DNA of 64,000 nucleotides from Dipylidium caninum (GCA_017562135.1 QEYB01000368.1:248001-312000), one strand, 5' to 3'; counted from the stretch's first letter, positions 35,127 through 49,500 are shown. Notes: generated by a model not told the origin, from the sequence alone. Numbers and translations are program-made.

Positions 35127-38100
35127 TTATTGGGGTATGTCATAGTTAAAATGGAATGCGAGAGCCATGTTCCGTAATTTTTCCTGACTGCACAGTGCTT
35201 CATCTGAACTATACCCAAGAAGGCATTCGACGCATTCAATCTCCCTCAAAAGTTGTTTCAACTTTGCTGCGCACATTTCACTAGCTGTTTCCAGGAACCA
35301 ATGAAGTGATGCGTTGGCCCGACTACTGATATTCTTCCCAGATTCAGGAGAAATGTTGGGTCTGTCAGCATTAGAGCTTCGATCAACTGGGTTTCCGGAG
35401 AAAAAGTCGTTCATTTGCCTTTCATGGCTCGCAATGAAATCGACCACTGCGGGTGGGAACATGGCTGAAGGTGGAATTTTCTCCGATTCGATAAAAAAAT
35501 CGATTCGACTGATAGGATCATATGAATCAAAATTCTCCAGAATGTACAACCAGTCCTTAAAGTGAAATTAGGCATTTCAAATGATTGTTAAAGTTATTGG
35601 ACTCACCATGTAAATTTCGTCTGGTTCTGCTGTAAATTTGTGCATTCTGTTCAGAAACTCCGATGTAGACATATTTTTGCGCCGGATAAAACGATATACG
35701 CCTAAAAGAGCGTCACAATTCATATCCGTCCACCTGTAATTTTCTGTGCTTTTTATTCTCTTAAAGATTGCGTGAGTGACACCGTGAGCACACGATTTGC
35801 AGGGGATTGAAGTACAAGTCAACTGGTGAAGAGTTTCATTGCTATCGTTACACGTCAAGTTGGAATGATGGATCAGTTGTATAAGTGGCTCCGTCAGACT
35901 GATTTTCGTTCCTTTCTTGAAGATTAAGATTAATTATATGATGTTAGACCCTAGTTAAGGAAAGTGGGTCCACCTTACCGAGGCATAACGTCTGGCGTTC
36001 CCATGCTTCTCACCCCATCCCTCATCAGTTTGGGGGTCAAAGGATGACGCAGAACCCAAGAACTGTTCAGTAGTCCGTGCCGTCCTTACTATTTGAGAAT
36101 AGGCCAAGGCCGTGTTGAGAGGCGCATTACCAATTGGAGGTCGCGAATTCGGCCCGTTATGGCTTGGTGCTCTGTTTAGAAGCTCGCACGCCCAACTAGA
36201 CCAATCGAAGTGCACCGTGGGCCTCCGTTTTCTTCGTCCACCTCTGCCACCGAGCACGCTCTCAAGACGTTTCCCCTTTTTGGGGTTTTTTATAAGGAAG
36301 CGGGCTACATTGCTCCATCGACGCTGCAACATCCAAAGTTCGAATAAGAGAATTACGAGAATTAAAGTCCCAAATAACACCCATTTAAGTGGGTATACAC
36401 AGGCACCTCTGTTATCTGATCAATTGTTCTTTAACTTTGCCTAATCAAACGACTTGACTCTAACAACTATTATGCAAAAGTTAAGAGTACTCCGCCTGTT
36501 TGACCTGACCACCGTCCTACTTAGACCAATTATTTGCGCGACTAACACTGAGTGGCAAATTCTCAAACACGCGGTACCTCAAAGTCTCCGTCTAGCTTGA
36601 AGAGGAGACGTGCGATCACCGTAACTATAGCCATAGCGAAAATTTCGCCACGAAAGTAACGTTGTAGAGGAAGAAAGTAGTGCGTTCCAACGCCATTCAC
36701 AGTCACCTGTTCTTCCACACAATGAGCCAATTTTGCCACCATGGAATCTGCCATCTGATGTGCTTCGAGAGGAAGTGCCATTTGTCGCAAAAAACGGTGA
36801 ACCATCGCACACAGTGGAAGCCTGAAAAGAAAAAGGTCAGACAGAAGTCTCGCATATTTGAGCGATTTTGCCAATCTACACTCAAGCACACTTACCTCGG
36901 TCGTTCAGTGATCCCAAGCATATTAATTAATTGCTCAGTGACTTTAGCCAGAACGGGAAGATCTGGAGTCAAGGGTCGTTTAAACGAGTTTTGCATATTG
37001 GGATTGTACGCTTCAAAATGAGGTGATATCCATCTGTCCGCCTATAAACACACAAAAGAATTAATCAATAGCATTGAAGGGGGATTAAAATATTTTAAGA
37101 AAAAATCCCGGAAACAAATACCATCGAGTAGGGGAATTTTTCCCTATCCTGACAGAGACAGGAAAGGTCATGAAGAGTGAAGAAGTCATGCTCACAAATT
37201 GGGATTTTTTCTGTATTGAGAGCAGTAGAGGCGAGTAGAGCTGAGAGAAATATCACGCTCAAGTTGTATTCTAGTAACCAATTAAGCTTGCGTTGACCAA
37301 CGTCTCCGCGCCAAAACACTTCCTTCTTGGGTTGTTTTTTGAGCCTTGAAAACGAAATTTAGTCGAACTACATCCGCACAGGTTGTACTTTATAGATTTC
37401 GAAAAATACGAATTAAGCATAACGTACAAATTTTCAACGAGCATTTCTTTCCACGTTTTCGTCAAATTTTTAACGTCTTTAGATAAGTTACATAATTCCC
37501 CATAAGACAACTGTTGCATCGTATGCAAATGGGGCGAGGAATTCGACTGTCTCAGATTGCGGGCGGAAAATTTTTCAGGATCAGTCTCGAGATCTGAATT
37601 ACTAGAGTTCAGCGTCACTGAGGATTCGTCATCAGCGTCTGAATAATCAACAGGAGATTGGTAGTCCTGACTAAAAATTTGAAATAATTGGCTTCTAACA
37701 TTTCTGTTACTATTATACCAGTGGGGATCGTTTAAAATATGAGCTTAGAGCAGAGGTGCCATTTGGTCTACGGCATTAAGGTAAACCTTCAACCGTCAAA
37801 CAAAAGCTCTCAAGACAGGTGGACACTCGCATGACCGCAAGATGTTGAAAATGAGAAAGCATGCAATTTTAATGAAATAAATCAGTCGTAAGAACTGACT
37901 TCTGCTCGAAGGTAAAGAAGGGGTTGTTGGCGTTGTCGGTTTCGTTAGGACAGTAAAGAGGACCCCATCCACCCCAATAGAGTCTGGAGCACAATTTGGA
38001 TTCTACACTGCCTTTTCCACATTTCTTTGCCATCCACTGAAGTAGCTGATTGGGAGTATAACGCAATATGTAAGCTTTTCGAGATTCCAATGACACTTCT

Positions 38101-39142
38101 ACAGCCCTTAGAACTCGACGAAAAGCCAAGGCCCAAAGGTCGCCACCCAACTCGCCCGTAATACTCAAGTAGCTGGTCCACAGAATGTTGGCAAAGGACT
38201 TCAGCCGTTCGACAATGCCCGGGAATAAGGACGGTGCCGGTGTCAAATAGGCATCGATGAAAGCATTTAGTTGATGTTGAAGCAGAAACTTGTAAAATAA
38301 CAAAAAGCGTTAGGTTTAAATGAAGAAGAAGCTTCGAAGACTTGAAATCAATACATACAAGTACCGGTTAAAAGCGCAGACATTCAGAAGCAAAGATTAA
38401 TTTCAGTTCAAATAACCAGTGACAAAGTTAAACCTAGAAATTACAAATGAGATGAAACCGACGCAGTAAAAATTAATCAGTGCTTACTGAAAAAGCTTCA
38501 CTCATACGCCAACTACGCTAGCAACGCCGCTTTAGTCGTATTTCCTTAGATTTCTTTGAGGATCTCGATTTTTTCGGATGGCCGAAGGCGTCGTCTTCCT
38601 CTTCTTTAAAATGCTCTTTCATAGCAAAGATGGACGGCTCAGAACCGTCGACATTGATGTTCCGTAAAATTAAAGATTCACTCTCTGGATATCTTTTTCT
38701 GCTCTCTACGACACGAAGGCCACATAATTCTTTGCCATCTAGATTATTTTGCTAAAAGCGGTGTGTGATAATTTAATGGAGTGCAACAAAAGGTCGAATT
38801 TTTAATTAATTCGCAAGGAAATGTCTACTGAAAGTCGCATAGTGAAAAGAAATAAGACACTGCGAATTCACAGCTCTAAATTCAAAGACCACCAAAATTA
38901 GTTAGGTGCGGCGAAACAGGCAATGGACCGCAAAGTGATGTAAGAAGGAAAGACCAGTTATCTTCGATTGTTTACAAAGATGCGGGGAGGAATTTTTAGG
39001 CATCTTCAAAACAAACCTCAGTAATCCCCTCGAAAAAATCTGAAACTTGCCAACATGACATACAGACGTAACGACCAGAAGCTTCATCAAGACGAAGGCT
39101 TTCATTTCCACAACCATGGCATCTTATCACACCAGACTGCAT
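35127..39142 (-). CDS. TAF1B: TAF1B/RRN7-type RNA polymerase I initiation factor (with in-frame stop and frameshift)
   Basis: Subunit of the SL1/core factor complex; TAF1B is the TFIIB-like factor that recruits Pol I to rDNA promoters. Minus-strand exons in order: 39142-39017, 38751-38488, 38288-37900, 37670-37122, 37041-36896, 36821-36578, 36323-35979, 35915-35607, 35555-35127. Exon 1 encodes the N-terminal zinc ribbon (CHGC ... CMSC). Exons 2-3 give WRMSEAFSFLLQHQLNAFID, aligning with human WYVCEGFQYILYQQAEALKN. Exon 6 has AMAIVTVIARLLFKLDGDFE, matching human AIIVVVLKLLFLLDDSFEW. Exon 7 continues as FDWSSW (human FDFRKW). Two lesions: TAG at 38520-38518 in frame in exon 2, and a shift inside exon 4 at the A6 run (37335-37340 on the plus strand), where one added A restores both reading frame and splice phase (934 codons in total). 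The rest is uninterrupted. Assembly error is more likely than loss of an essential gene. Confidence 0.8.
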
Positions 39143-40583
39143 CTAAAAATACGTATTGGGACTAACAGAAGATCTAGTTTAGCGTACCTCGAACGAAAAA
39201 AACCTGACCAGTATTTGCAGACGGCAAAAATTTAGAGCGCTCAAACAAAAACAGTGACCTAAAAACGACTCGAGTGTTTAAAGAGGACAACGGAACCCTA
39301 CGCAAGTTTTTTTGTTGTTAAAAAAGTCATAGTTACAAAATTAATTATTTAGAAGTGGTTTAGTAATATATAAGAATTGGGAGCTATGATATATTGTTGG
39401 TATTTAATCGCTCACTTGTGCAATACATAACTAGGAAAGCCGTTTTAACGGGGCATCCAAAAGCAATTGTCTACTCCGTATTCGCTCTTGAATTCCTTGA
39501 TATTGCCACGCCTTTATCGCCATGTTGATTTTTTGTTCAATTTCATTGCGGATTACCCGGACCTTTTTAGCTATCCGTGCTGTTAATTACGCAGCCACTT
39601 AAGTTGTATCTTAGCTAAGAAAAGTGCAGTAGGCAAGTTAGCGCGAAAATCTTTCGGAAACACATCTACTTGGGCAGGATCTGAACGTGAACAAAGCCCG
39701 ACGCTATTTGTGCGGCGTTGCTTTACACTCTTTCGCGTTGCCATTTTAACAAATAATTTGCCCTCCCCGCCGTCCCATCATTTTGGTTAATATATTAGGA
39801 TTTATTGTGTTTTATACGGAGCTGTTGTATGCATATTACGACTTTCCCATTATCTAGTAACTGTCTGAAATTATGTCAGCAGCTAGATATTGGAAATTAA
39901 TCTTATTTTATTACATTTAAATGGGATATTTTTCTTCTGAACAACAAAATTTTGCCCTTACGAGCACATTTAACGTGCTGATTAAACGCTAGAACAGCCT
40001 TGATTTCTACCCGGCAAAATGGTTAAATTCTATTTTTTGGTTCAATAATGTTCGTTTCCATCGTTCATTAGGATTATTATTTCGGATCCTGCTAACGATC
40101 CTAGCATTTGTGGTTATTATGCTTTCATTGGCCCTATCCGACCAGATCATAGCCGGGAAACATCAGGGATTGGCTTTCCGCTTGCTTTTCTCTGCATTCC
40201 GCTACCCGCCTTTATTATGTCCGTTTAGTCCCCTTTTACTTGTAGTTTTTCTTAGTTTATCCTTTTCAAACTATGAAAGTTTCTTCGGTACAGTTTGTGA
40301 GCCTTTAATATTCTTCCAGTTGACATTCTTCTCTGCTTTATCTTTCATTAATAGAAATTAATTAGTATTTTCTTGTCTTCTCAGTATCCAGTTTTTGAGC
40401 ATGCTTCATCACTGGTGTTCCGTGCGTTTTGGTTATTCGGACTTGGTCCTCGAAAATTTTCTACGTATTCGATTTAATGCATGATCTTACGCCTGGTATT
40501 CGCAGTATACCCTTTATCACTTTGACGCAAACTTCTCTCTACCATTTTTGTCACTTATTTGGACGTACGGTTTCACTTTAGAC
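39143..40583. other. Divergent intergenic region between TAF1B and PHF12
   Basis: About 1.4 kb. The PHF12 ATG is preceded by an acceptor-like TTCACTTTAG two bases upstream, so part of this region is probably a 5' UTR intron or trans-splicing outron. A hydrophobic ORF at 40110-40361 looks like chance in pyrimidine-rich DNA. Confidence 0.4.
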
Positions 40584-43500
40584 ATGACCTCATCGGACCA
40601 CGATGCCCAACGCAGAGAGAGTATGTTGCTTCATTTGCAGGAACTCTTTGCTCCCCCAACACTTGAATCCTTGGGCAAAAAGGGATTGGCCGGAATCGTA
40701 GGTTGTGTTTTTCTCCCAACCCTTTTATTCACACTAGCCCTCAGTTCGGCGCTCTAAGAAACAGTCGGGGAGTTATTTAAATGGTATTCCTACGTCATCT
40801 ACACCTGGCGACGTATATAAAGACGATCCAAGTTGGCGTAAGCCTCGACCTAACTGCCACGATTATTGTGACAGTTGTAATTGTACTGAGGGTGACCGAC
40901 TCGTTTGCGACCGTTGTCCTGCTAGTTTTCATTTGGAGTGTCTCGACCCACCTTTGGATTCGCACGAAGCACCCACTGGACTTTGGTATTGTCATCGCTG
41001 TACAATGCTCTCTAAGGTCCGCCAATTTATACTAACATGCGTTTGATCTTTTTTCTTCGTGATAAGTGGTTGTTGTTTTGTTACATTGCATTCGTAACAT
41101 TAGTTTCGTCTGTTCTTGAGTCCATCTATGGCGTTATAACGTCCCTGAGTAGATCCTTAAACTCAATAAGTGCAGTGCTTCCCCATAATGTTTGTATTCT
41201 GACATCTTTTTTCCTTATACGCGAGCGTGCTACTAGGATGAAGAGAGCAGCTCTTCATCTAGTTGTCAAAGCAGTGGCGTGACATCAATTGGTGGCGTTT
41301 CCTCAAGCCGAACAAGCACCAGGTACACGGACAGAGCCAATGGCGCCCCACAACGTCGTGCTTTTCCGGGAACGTCTCGATCTTTGCTCCCCGGCCCTTC
41401 GTTTCGTGGTATTTTTGACGCTTCCGACGTTGTCGGTTGGTTAACGACCGGTCGACCTATCACTGGCTTCAAGTTTTCGCCCCTCTCCCTCCTTTGGGAT
41501 GTCCTTAATTACGCCCGCTTTCTCAATCCTAAAGAGTTTGAACTACCCAAGGATCTCATACCTGGGATCAAAATACCAGGTGTTTTAAGTTACCATGGCT
41601 TTGTCTTGGGTTTTTTTCTGGTGCATTTTTTGTTTATGTTATTGGCTTTTAGATGTCGCTTATCTCCTGATGCAACTGCGAAGTCGGAAACCATTTTTTA
41701 ATAGTTCGCATAAGTGTGCCTTTTTATTTTAATCATATCTGATTAAGGTAATCTTTTCAAAATCACATTAGAACTATAAGTTCTTCGGTTTAATTGTTTA
41801 TATAATTTAAAGTTTTTTTGTTAATAACGCTCACCTCGTATAATTTCGCAATATATCTTCGTCAATATTTATTTGGGAAGCTCAGTGTAGAAGTGAAAAT
41901 AACACCTGAAATATAGTTACCGCATTATTATAGGTGGTTTTGGCGACTTGTAATTGTCTTGTGAGCGTGCAATGTAGACTTTCCATCTTAAAACCCAATT
42001 TTGTTGTCTGTACATCAATCACTGACTGCTGTTTAAACAGGCGCTACTTTTTATTTGCCACTGAGTCGATATTAGGTTTTACATGTGTTTACTTTGTTCC
42101 CTTAAAGGCTCTTATAAAACTTTGGCTGAGCGCAAAGCGAATCCCATAATTGAGTTGGAAAACGGGCAAATTCCCAAGCCTGTTCGTCGATGCTACAATT
42201 GTACTAGGTAATTTAACAACTACATTCACGATTGCCTTTTCATTGTAGAATACTATCGCAAATTTTTTTCAAGCTGCATTTGTTTAAATTTTTTAATCAT
42301 GACAAAAACTTGTCTATTCTATTTATGTACCCATGAGAATGTCTATTGTCATTTCTCTATTTTGTACGCAGAACATGTTTCCATGCTCCTCTACTTCCGT
42401 GCGACTACTGTGCCGCATGCTTTCACTTGGAGTGTCTGGATCCCCCACTGGCTCAGTTTCCGCCTCGTTCCGATCGGTGGATGTGTCCACTTCACGCTGA
42501 ACACACGGTTGATAAGTGTCTGGTCCGCTCAATTCGTCTTTCTGAGCGCATACGTGCATGGAATCAGTTGGCAGTGTTTAAGCCCAATCTTTCCTTAGAG
42601 GCGGCAGCTAAATTAACCAATAATATCTTTGACGGAGCCTCTCACGCCATACAGTACAAACCCGAAGACGAGCGGGCTGTGCTCTCCGCTTTCCTCCGTA
42701 ATGTTCGGCGGCGGCGTCTCGAGGTCTGCGCCGCTAGAGAGGTTCTCGGTAATCTCATCCCCAACTCACCTGCTTCTTACTCCCTCTCAGCCACGCCTGT
42801 TGCGGTATGTAAGCCCCTTTGACCACTCTCCATTCATTGTCACATTTAGACAACACGCAAGCACTCCCGTTGAATTTTTGTCCCTATCCCCCAAGACTTT
42901 TTTTCTCCTAAAAAGGTTCCCGGCTCCGTGAAAGCTTTGTATGAAAATCCTGTGCGGCGTCTGCCCACACTTGAAGAAGGCTATCGCGTTATGTCTCCAT
43001 CTGACAATTTACCAATCCGCAATGTTGAAGACAGTAGTGCCCAAGCTTCAGAAACGGACAGAAAATTGGTGGGTTTTTTGATGCCATATCTGTCAGTCAT
43101 AATATTCGAAATTATTCGGAGAACCTACATACCTAAAAAATGTCGTGTAATCTTACTACAATTTGATATCTCCGAACCAATCCTGTCTAATTTGCCCCTG
43201 CAGTTTGTCCGTGGTCTATTGGAATTTTACCTTCGGGAGCTCACTGAACCGGTCGTTAGTGGATATTCAAATCCCATCCCTGAGTTGAAGACCCCATCCG
43301 CTACTAACTTATTAGGAAACCCTCTCCAAACATCCCCCACCTTCCAAGCTCCCATCGATGGAGACAAACTTATCTCTCTGTCTACTAAGATCAATGATGT
43401 TCTTCGTGAACTCAATAACGCAATCCCCCATAGAGAAGGTATTTCTTCTCTCCGTTGTAACTATACAGCTGTAATCTTTGAGTGATAACGTTAGTCACCA

Positions 43501-44813
43501 TCTCTCATTCATTTACCATTTCTCCTCCTATACTATATTGTGTTATTTTTCGAAAAAGAGGCCCTAGTAAATGCTATGTATATTTAGCTCCTGCGGTTTC
43601 TGAGCAATTAATAGAGTTTGAACGTCCATTCCTCTCATTCCTCGTGAACCGTCGTCTCTGTTCGAAACCGTTCGAGCGTGCCTCAGATACCGCTGCTCTG
43701 CCTAGTCGCGCCATCCTCATACCCTGTGCGGGTACCAATGGTCCCTTCGTATCCATGTGCTACCGTCAGCTCGTCATCGGCTCTGGTTAGCACTTTTTTC
43801 CCATCATTTCCCAATTTTTTAAGGGGCCCTTCTACAACTTTTAAACTAATGTGTTTTTGATTGATTGATCGTAAAGACTACTTGAGCCCTATCGGTTTGC
43901 CTCAACTGCAGGTAGTTGGTATTATGATGGTGTTGCTTTCACTTTAGGTCCTGATTGCCATCTTTGTTTGACTAACTACCGAGCTCCCACTACGGTGCAA
44001 TGCCCCAACGTTTCCTCTCTTCATGCCACCATATTTTATGACGAGTGGAGCCGACACTTTGAGTTACTAAACTACAGTGAATTCGGAAGTCGTGTTGATT
44101 CCGTTCCTTTCAACAACGACATCGTCGAAAAGGCCGCCTATCGGTGTGAGGTTTGTGACTGTGTACTTAGAAAACGACAAGGTGTTGTACTTGTGAGGTG
44201 TAAGTACCTTTTTAATTTTTTGTAGCCTTCAAATCTCGTGAAACATGTACGCAGTTTCATTGGAATAAGTAAGAACTCAGGCTCCAGCCCGTCAAAGTGC
44301 CCGAAAATGGCTGCGAGAAATCGTCCAGTTAGTATTGTTCTCTTTACCATAACTAATTCTGTGCCTTTTTTCTCACTTAAGTACTCGATTAACTTCATGT
44401 GTGACCAGGACATAGTCCTATCAATATTCCCATTTATTACTTTTTTCGACCTTCATCGTGTACTGTTTGTTGTACTAAATTTGCTGTAATTTTGGTAGAA
44501 TTATTAGTAGTTTGCTGTTGTTCCTCTTCCTAAAGCCTATTAGTCGCTAACGCCCTGTACTGTTCAGAAGCACAATCATGTATGCACCGGCCAGGAGAAA
44601 CGTACAACTACTGAAGCGGGCTGGGAGGGCTCCGCAGTTCTACATCATGGTTCTGTACTACAATTCGGCTGCTATTCCTTTACGTTCAGTCTTGTGGATT
44701 GGCTCAAACCGCCCTCCGTGGATGGCGACACTGATGTTGCCGGTGACACTTCAGCCGGTTGTGGCGACAATAACTGCGAAGCCGAATTTCCTCATAGTCC
44801 AATTTTTCGATAG
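40584..44813 (+). CDS. PHF12: PHD finger protein 12 (Pf1), Sin3-associated
   Basis: PHF12 is a scaffold of the Sin3/HDAC complex linking MRG15 and Sin3 to chromatin. Ten exons chain exactly: 40584-40697, 40738-41016, 41237-41579, 42108-42207, 42372-42804, 42916-43068, 43204-43438, 43588-43785, 43948-44192, 44568-44813; 781 residues. Order: N-terminal MLLHLQELFAPP motif (human LMEQIQALLAPP); PHD finger 1 (CDSCNCTEGDRLVCDRCPAS... ending WYCHRC); linker with FLNPKEFELPKDL (human NPTQFQLPNEL), the region that in vertebrates binds Sin3; PHD finger 2 (CYNCTRTC... CDYCAACFHLECLDPPL... WMCPLH); C-terminal FHA domain (MCYRQLVIGSG... CLTNYRAP... HATIFYDEWSRHFELLNYSE). The last exon matches the human 'AGWEGTALLHHGS' segment. 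Human PHF12 is about 1000 residues; the shortening is in the low-complexity middle. The strong exon-by-exon correspondence makes this one of the most secure calls. Confidence 0.95.
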
Positions 44814-46503
44814 TCCGTGTAAATTCTACCTGCGTTTATCACTTCTCTCAATGTATCTGCTAGCTTCATGTTTTTATCTTACTCGCTCACCCATCCACTT
44901 GAAATGTCCATTTACCATCGCGATGTACATCTTACATCTAGATTCTCACTTCATTTATCGTATGAGTTGTCGGGGCCCACTTAAACAAACGCGGTCTCAT
45001 AATCCTCCTTCCCGTTATTGTTCTCCGGTTTATCGACTTTCCTAGTTTGCTACATTTTCCATCTTCACTAAATTCGACTTCAAAGGGTCATACACATTTG
45101 TGTTGAAAGGTCACTTAGGCGTAATCTATTTTAACTGGAAGAGAAGGGCACTGCCAATTTCGTAAATGATGCTCTGACTTATTCGTTGCGTTGTGATCCT
45201 AAAAGTGCAATTCAATTTTTATTAAAACCAAGTTAATGATTAAATGCTCAGGTTTTGATAGCAACTCTATGTGGCGCACGTTGTCAGGCCTATTAGAGGT
45301 GTAAATCCAAAACTGAACCATAGTGAACTAAGCTTCCCTCACGTGTTTGTAGGCACTTAATTAACTCGCCACCACTTCGTGCTCCGCACTGCAAAGTGTT
45401 TCGCAGTCATTACCGAACGCATTCTTACCACTCAGGGCACCATTGTAGACATCGCCATTTTCCGTAGATCCTTTCTTGCTGAGCACTTATGTTAATTCTC
45501 GGAATTTCAGTTTTATGGTATTGTGATGTAGTTTCAATGTCACAAATATTTCCTTAAATCTTTTTTATTTGATGAATTCCTTACTTGCAATCACGAAAAA
45601 TGAAACTAAATTCCCCTGTGGTTTATCCGACGTTATCTGCTGAGGAAAACTTAAATGGCTATAGTCTGCCCACATTTCATTCCTAATACCCTGGCACTGA
45701 AAGTACATTCGGTAAACATACCGGGACATTTTTTAGTACCTGTCATTTGTGTGAATGAGCGCTGTTGGGGCAGTTGTAACCGTTCCCCTGGACAAACCGT
45801 GGAATTTCTTCGCCAAGCTGCGTCCTTTTGATATCGTGGATTTTATTGTCTTGCTGCCGCATTGCTTGCGCTGGCAACACGGACTATTCCTTCCCACGAT
45901 TTACGTTACTCGCATCATGCAAACTTTTTGTTTTTGGCCAATATCTGTCGGAATTTTTTGGGTGGTACTGAGGTCACTTGTCACTAAGACCATTGCTCGC
46001 CTCCACCTTCTCAGGCCTTCTCGGCGGCCCCAGTCCATCGTTTAGATGGAATGATAGTGCGCTTTTAACAAGGCTTATTCCGTGTCCACTTCTTTTCTGT
46101 TATCTGTATTTCATTAATAATTTCTATTGTTGATCCTCATGAACTATACGTAGGGGTGGCTTTTTTCAGTCTCCCGCTATGCTTACCGTGATATCATATC
46201 TAAGACGTCCTATATCTAATGTGTAGGCCAAAATTTTTTAAACCATTAACTATGTAGAACCTTGACACGCTATATGAATGGTTCCCATGACAATCCCTGT
46301 CAATGTCGTGCTTGTATTAATCTGTCATAAGAAAAGAGCGGCACAATACAGAGATGTGTGAGCAATTTCGTACCAAGGCACACAGTTGTATTCTTCTTCC
46401 AGAAGGTAAGCCTACTGAAGGTAATTGTGAAATTTGCGTCTTGTGTGTGTGTATGTCGCCTTATAATACAAGCATCATGGAGACCAAAGGTCAAATCATC
46501 GAC
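44814..46503. other. Convergent intergenic region between PHF12 and STARD10
   Basis: About 1.7 kb with two facing 3' ends. One plus-strand ORF (45755-46045, 96 codons, hydrophobic and aromatic-rich) has no family resemblance and no splice context; I do not call it. Confidence 0.4.
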
Positions 46504-49500
46504 TCAACCAGTAGAGATTGATTGAAGCGTTTTTCCCGAGGCTCTCTGAGGTACAATTTCCTCCTCGTCCACGCTCTTATCGGTTGTTTTGTCCTCTCCG
46601 AAGCAGGAGGCTGAGTCCGCGAAATTGGCTGGGGGAGGAGTTTCATCAGTGACCTCTTCCTCGTCCACTGCATCTATGTTTATGTCTGGTGAGCAAAGGA
46701 CATCAGACGCGTTTAGAGGAGCCAGCTTGTTCTGCTCGGGAAAGATCCACGGTTTCATTGACGGAAAGTTTTGTGCCTTCCACTCTGGATAGGCCCTTGC
46801 TGCTTTTATCAGCGTAGACACAGTTTTCGGCGCAATAATTTGCGCTATTCGATTGACAGCCCAGGATGGGAACTTACCTAAGACAGAAAACGAAATTAAT
46901 ATTTCCTTCTCCATGTGAGGCTCTTTGCTCGTTGTACCAATTATGTGTTCAATTTTAGTGTAAATGAAGTTGCTCTAAAATTAAGGAAACAACACACTGA
47001 ATAGTCCTACGATAGAGGGCTCCCATTCATCCCCTCCCGTTTAATGCGCACTCTGGCTCGCAGGAGAATACGCTATACCAAGTGGCCTATCTCGAAAGAT
47101 GCCGCAACTTTTTTTTCTGGAGGAGATGAACACCAAGAGTCTTGTGCTGCCTTAACACCAATCGGTTTAGCTTTGATAGGCTACTCGAACGGTTTACCTT
47201 GGAATCAAGAACTCATCACTCGCGTATGAAATTGTCAAGGTCCTGGACTCCCTCTGTCACCAAAATTCAAAGTCGCGTAAAATATCGCGAAACAGACGCC
47301 GTACTGAAGCAACATTTTTTACACACCCCTACCGCCCTGTCTGGTGTAGTCGTTTTAGTCCTCAGCCTTGTGGTCAAGTGGCGGTGGTGCTGGACGTCCA
47401 GATACGACGATACGATTGCAATTGCTGCAGTCCCATTTCAAAAATTCGTGCTACATAACAACTTGTTGTGAAAATAGGACGAAGTTGAATGAACAATACT
47501 TTTGTGCTATAATCTTGTAAATCCACTTCCTTTTTGAGCACTTACCTTCGACAGTAGTAAATTTTGAACCACAATTCTCTTTAACTTTCTATCAGCAGTG
47601 AGGTTCTCCTTTCCTCAAAGTTCTCCAAAAAACAACACCCTCACACCACTCTCCGTCGCCTTATTCGCATTTGTTATTTAAAAAGCATGTGCTCAGCATT
47701 CCAAAGCCAGTGGGGAGATTTGTACTGTTGAGGCCCACATGCCTCCCCTCCATGGAATCTCGAGGTAGGCGTAACATCTGCTACTTCTAACACTGACAAA
47801 TTCACCATTGGGGCAGCGTTTATGAACTCTTCCATTGTATTTTGCAGACGATTAAAGAGTGCCACTACTTGTCACGAGGGTTGCGACGGCATTAAGGGCA
47901 AGATTGTAAATGTGTGTGAAACTATCTAAGCGACTTAACTATTGGTGTCTGTAAAGTACTACTGCCAGTCTTTGAAAATGCTCTAGAGTAATTTTGGTTG
48001 CACAACTCGCGCGATATGCAACTGCAACTTCAAAATCACGAGAATTATGATGTCCACACCACCGTCATGGTGCCTCCACCTAAGACGCACAACATATCTC
48101 TTTAACTTCCTATTGAAAACAATTCTAACGCTTTGAGACAATCGTGTGGATTGAGAAAACATTAAACAAGTGTCTGACCACTGTAAACCACGTAATTTTT
48201 GCCTGTGGTAGAACACGTAAGTGTCCTTCACATCATCAAAATCCTACACCAATTAAATCACATGCAGAACACAACTGAATTTCAATTTGCCTCTCCTCTC
48301 AAGGTGGCATTTGACCCCAACGCAGGTTTTCACCACTCTGTTTATTTGGTATTCTTTAAAGTAGACCCCGTGATAGCCGTATCGCACCCCTTTACTTCAA
48401 CATTAAACGCACGTGGTCAATCAGCTAACTTTTTAACTGAGTTACTATTGCTTATTTCGGTTAAGCCACTGTCGAATAAAGGTGACTGGGTGCCTTACTG
48501 ACTAAGGAGGATTGAAATAGCACATACCTGAGCGACATTTGTGCGGGATGCTATTAGTTCCTGGAACGCTCAACAGCAAGCATTACCACTTTGTTGCTGA
48601 GATAGGAGGAAGCGATGCCACAATCACCTCCTCCCTGAGCCCAGTCATGCACTACAACACCGTAGGCAGCCAATGCAAGTGCATTGAAACTTTTCTATAT
48701 TACACAACACAGAACCAGATGTCCTCACCTCATCATTTTCAGTAAGTAGCTGGACTGGTGGAGGCTGTAGTGCACTTTGATTTTATCCCCTTTTACAGAA
48801 ACATGTCGGGAAGCCACATTTTTGAACGATGCAGTATGTGCTAGTGACTTGACAACACCGATCACCCTCATTTAAGCGCTATTCACCCTTTCGGTGGGAT
48901 GTACTAATCTGGACAGAAAGCATCGAGCATTACTTTTCTTCGCACATTCTGCCAACCGTCATTTTCAAATATTAAATATTGTGACAGTCAACGCCGCATT
49001 GTAGCGTCGTAGAAGAATGCCGAAGCGTCCTCCACACACAGCTCACCTCACATGATCTCGTCGATATAAATGTGATATGGCGAAACTGCGTGATGATGTA
49101 ACGTGGTATATAACGCGTCATTCCCTTCCCACATCATTCTGACAGTATGCTCGCACGTACTTCACAGAAAGAGGATAAAAACAAGAAAATGAGTGAATGT
49201 TTTAACCATCCAAAGCTACACGCTTCAGATTAACGAATAATTTGCGAACTGTGTGCAATTAGAGACCACCCCTATGGCAAACGCACTCCAACCAACGACA
49301 GGTTGTTAAACCTGTGGACTTTTCGAGAATCTCTAAGATTACGTATATTAGACGTAGCACTAAGAAATCCTCCCGTTTTTGTCGTTCACTGTGTTAGCGG
49401 GAAACGAGCTCATAAAATTTCATAGACCATAATAAAGTAAAAAGCGTGTGCTATTCATACGAAGGTGGAATGACAGCTGAAAGTGAATGTTGTTTCATCC

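Noticed and set aside
45755..46045. Hydrophobic plus-strand ORF of 96 codons, briefly considered a membrane protein exon
   Set aside because: No conserved pattern and no plausible flanking exons; lies between two convergent 3' ends.
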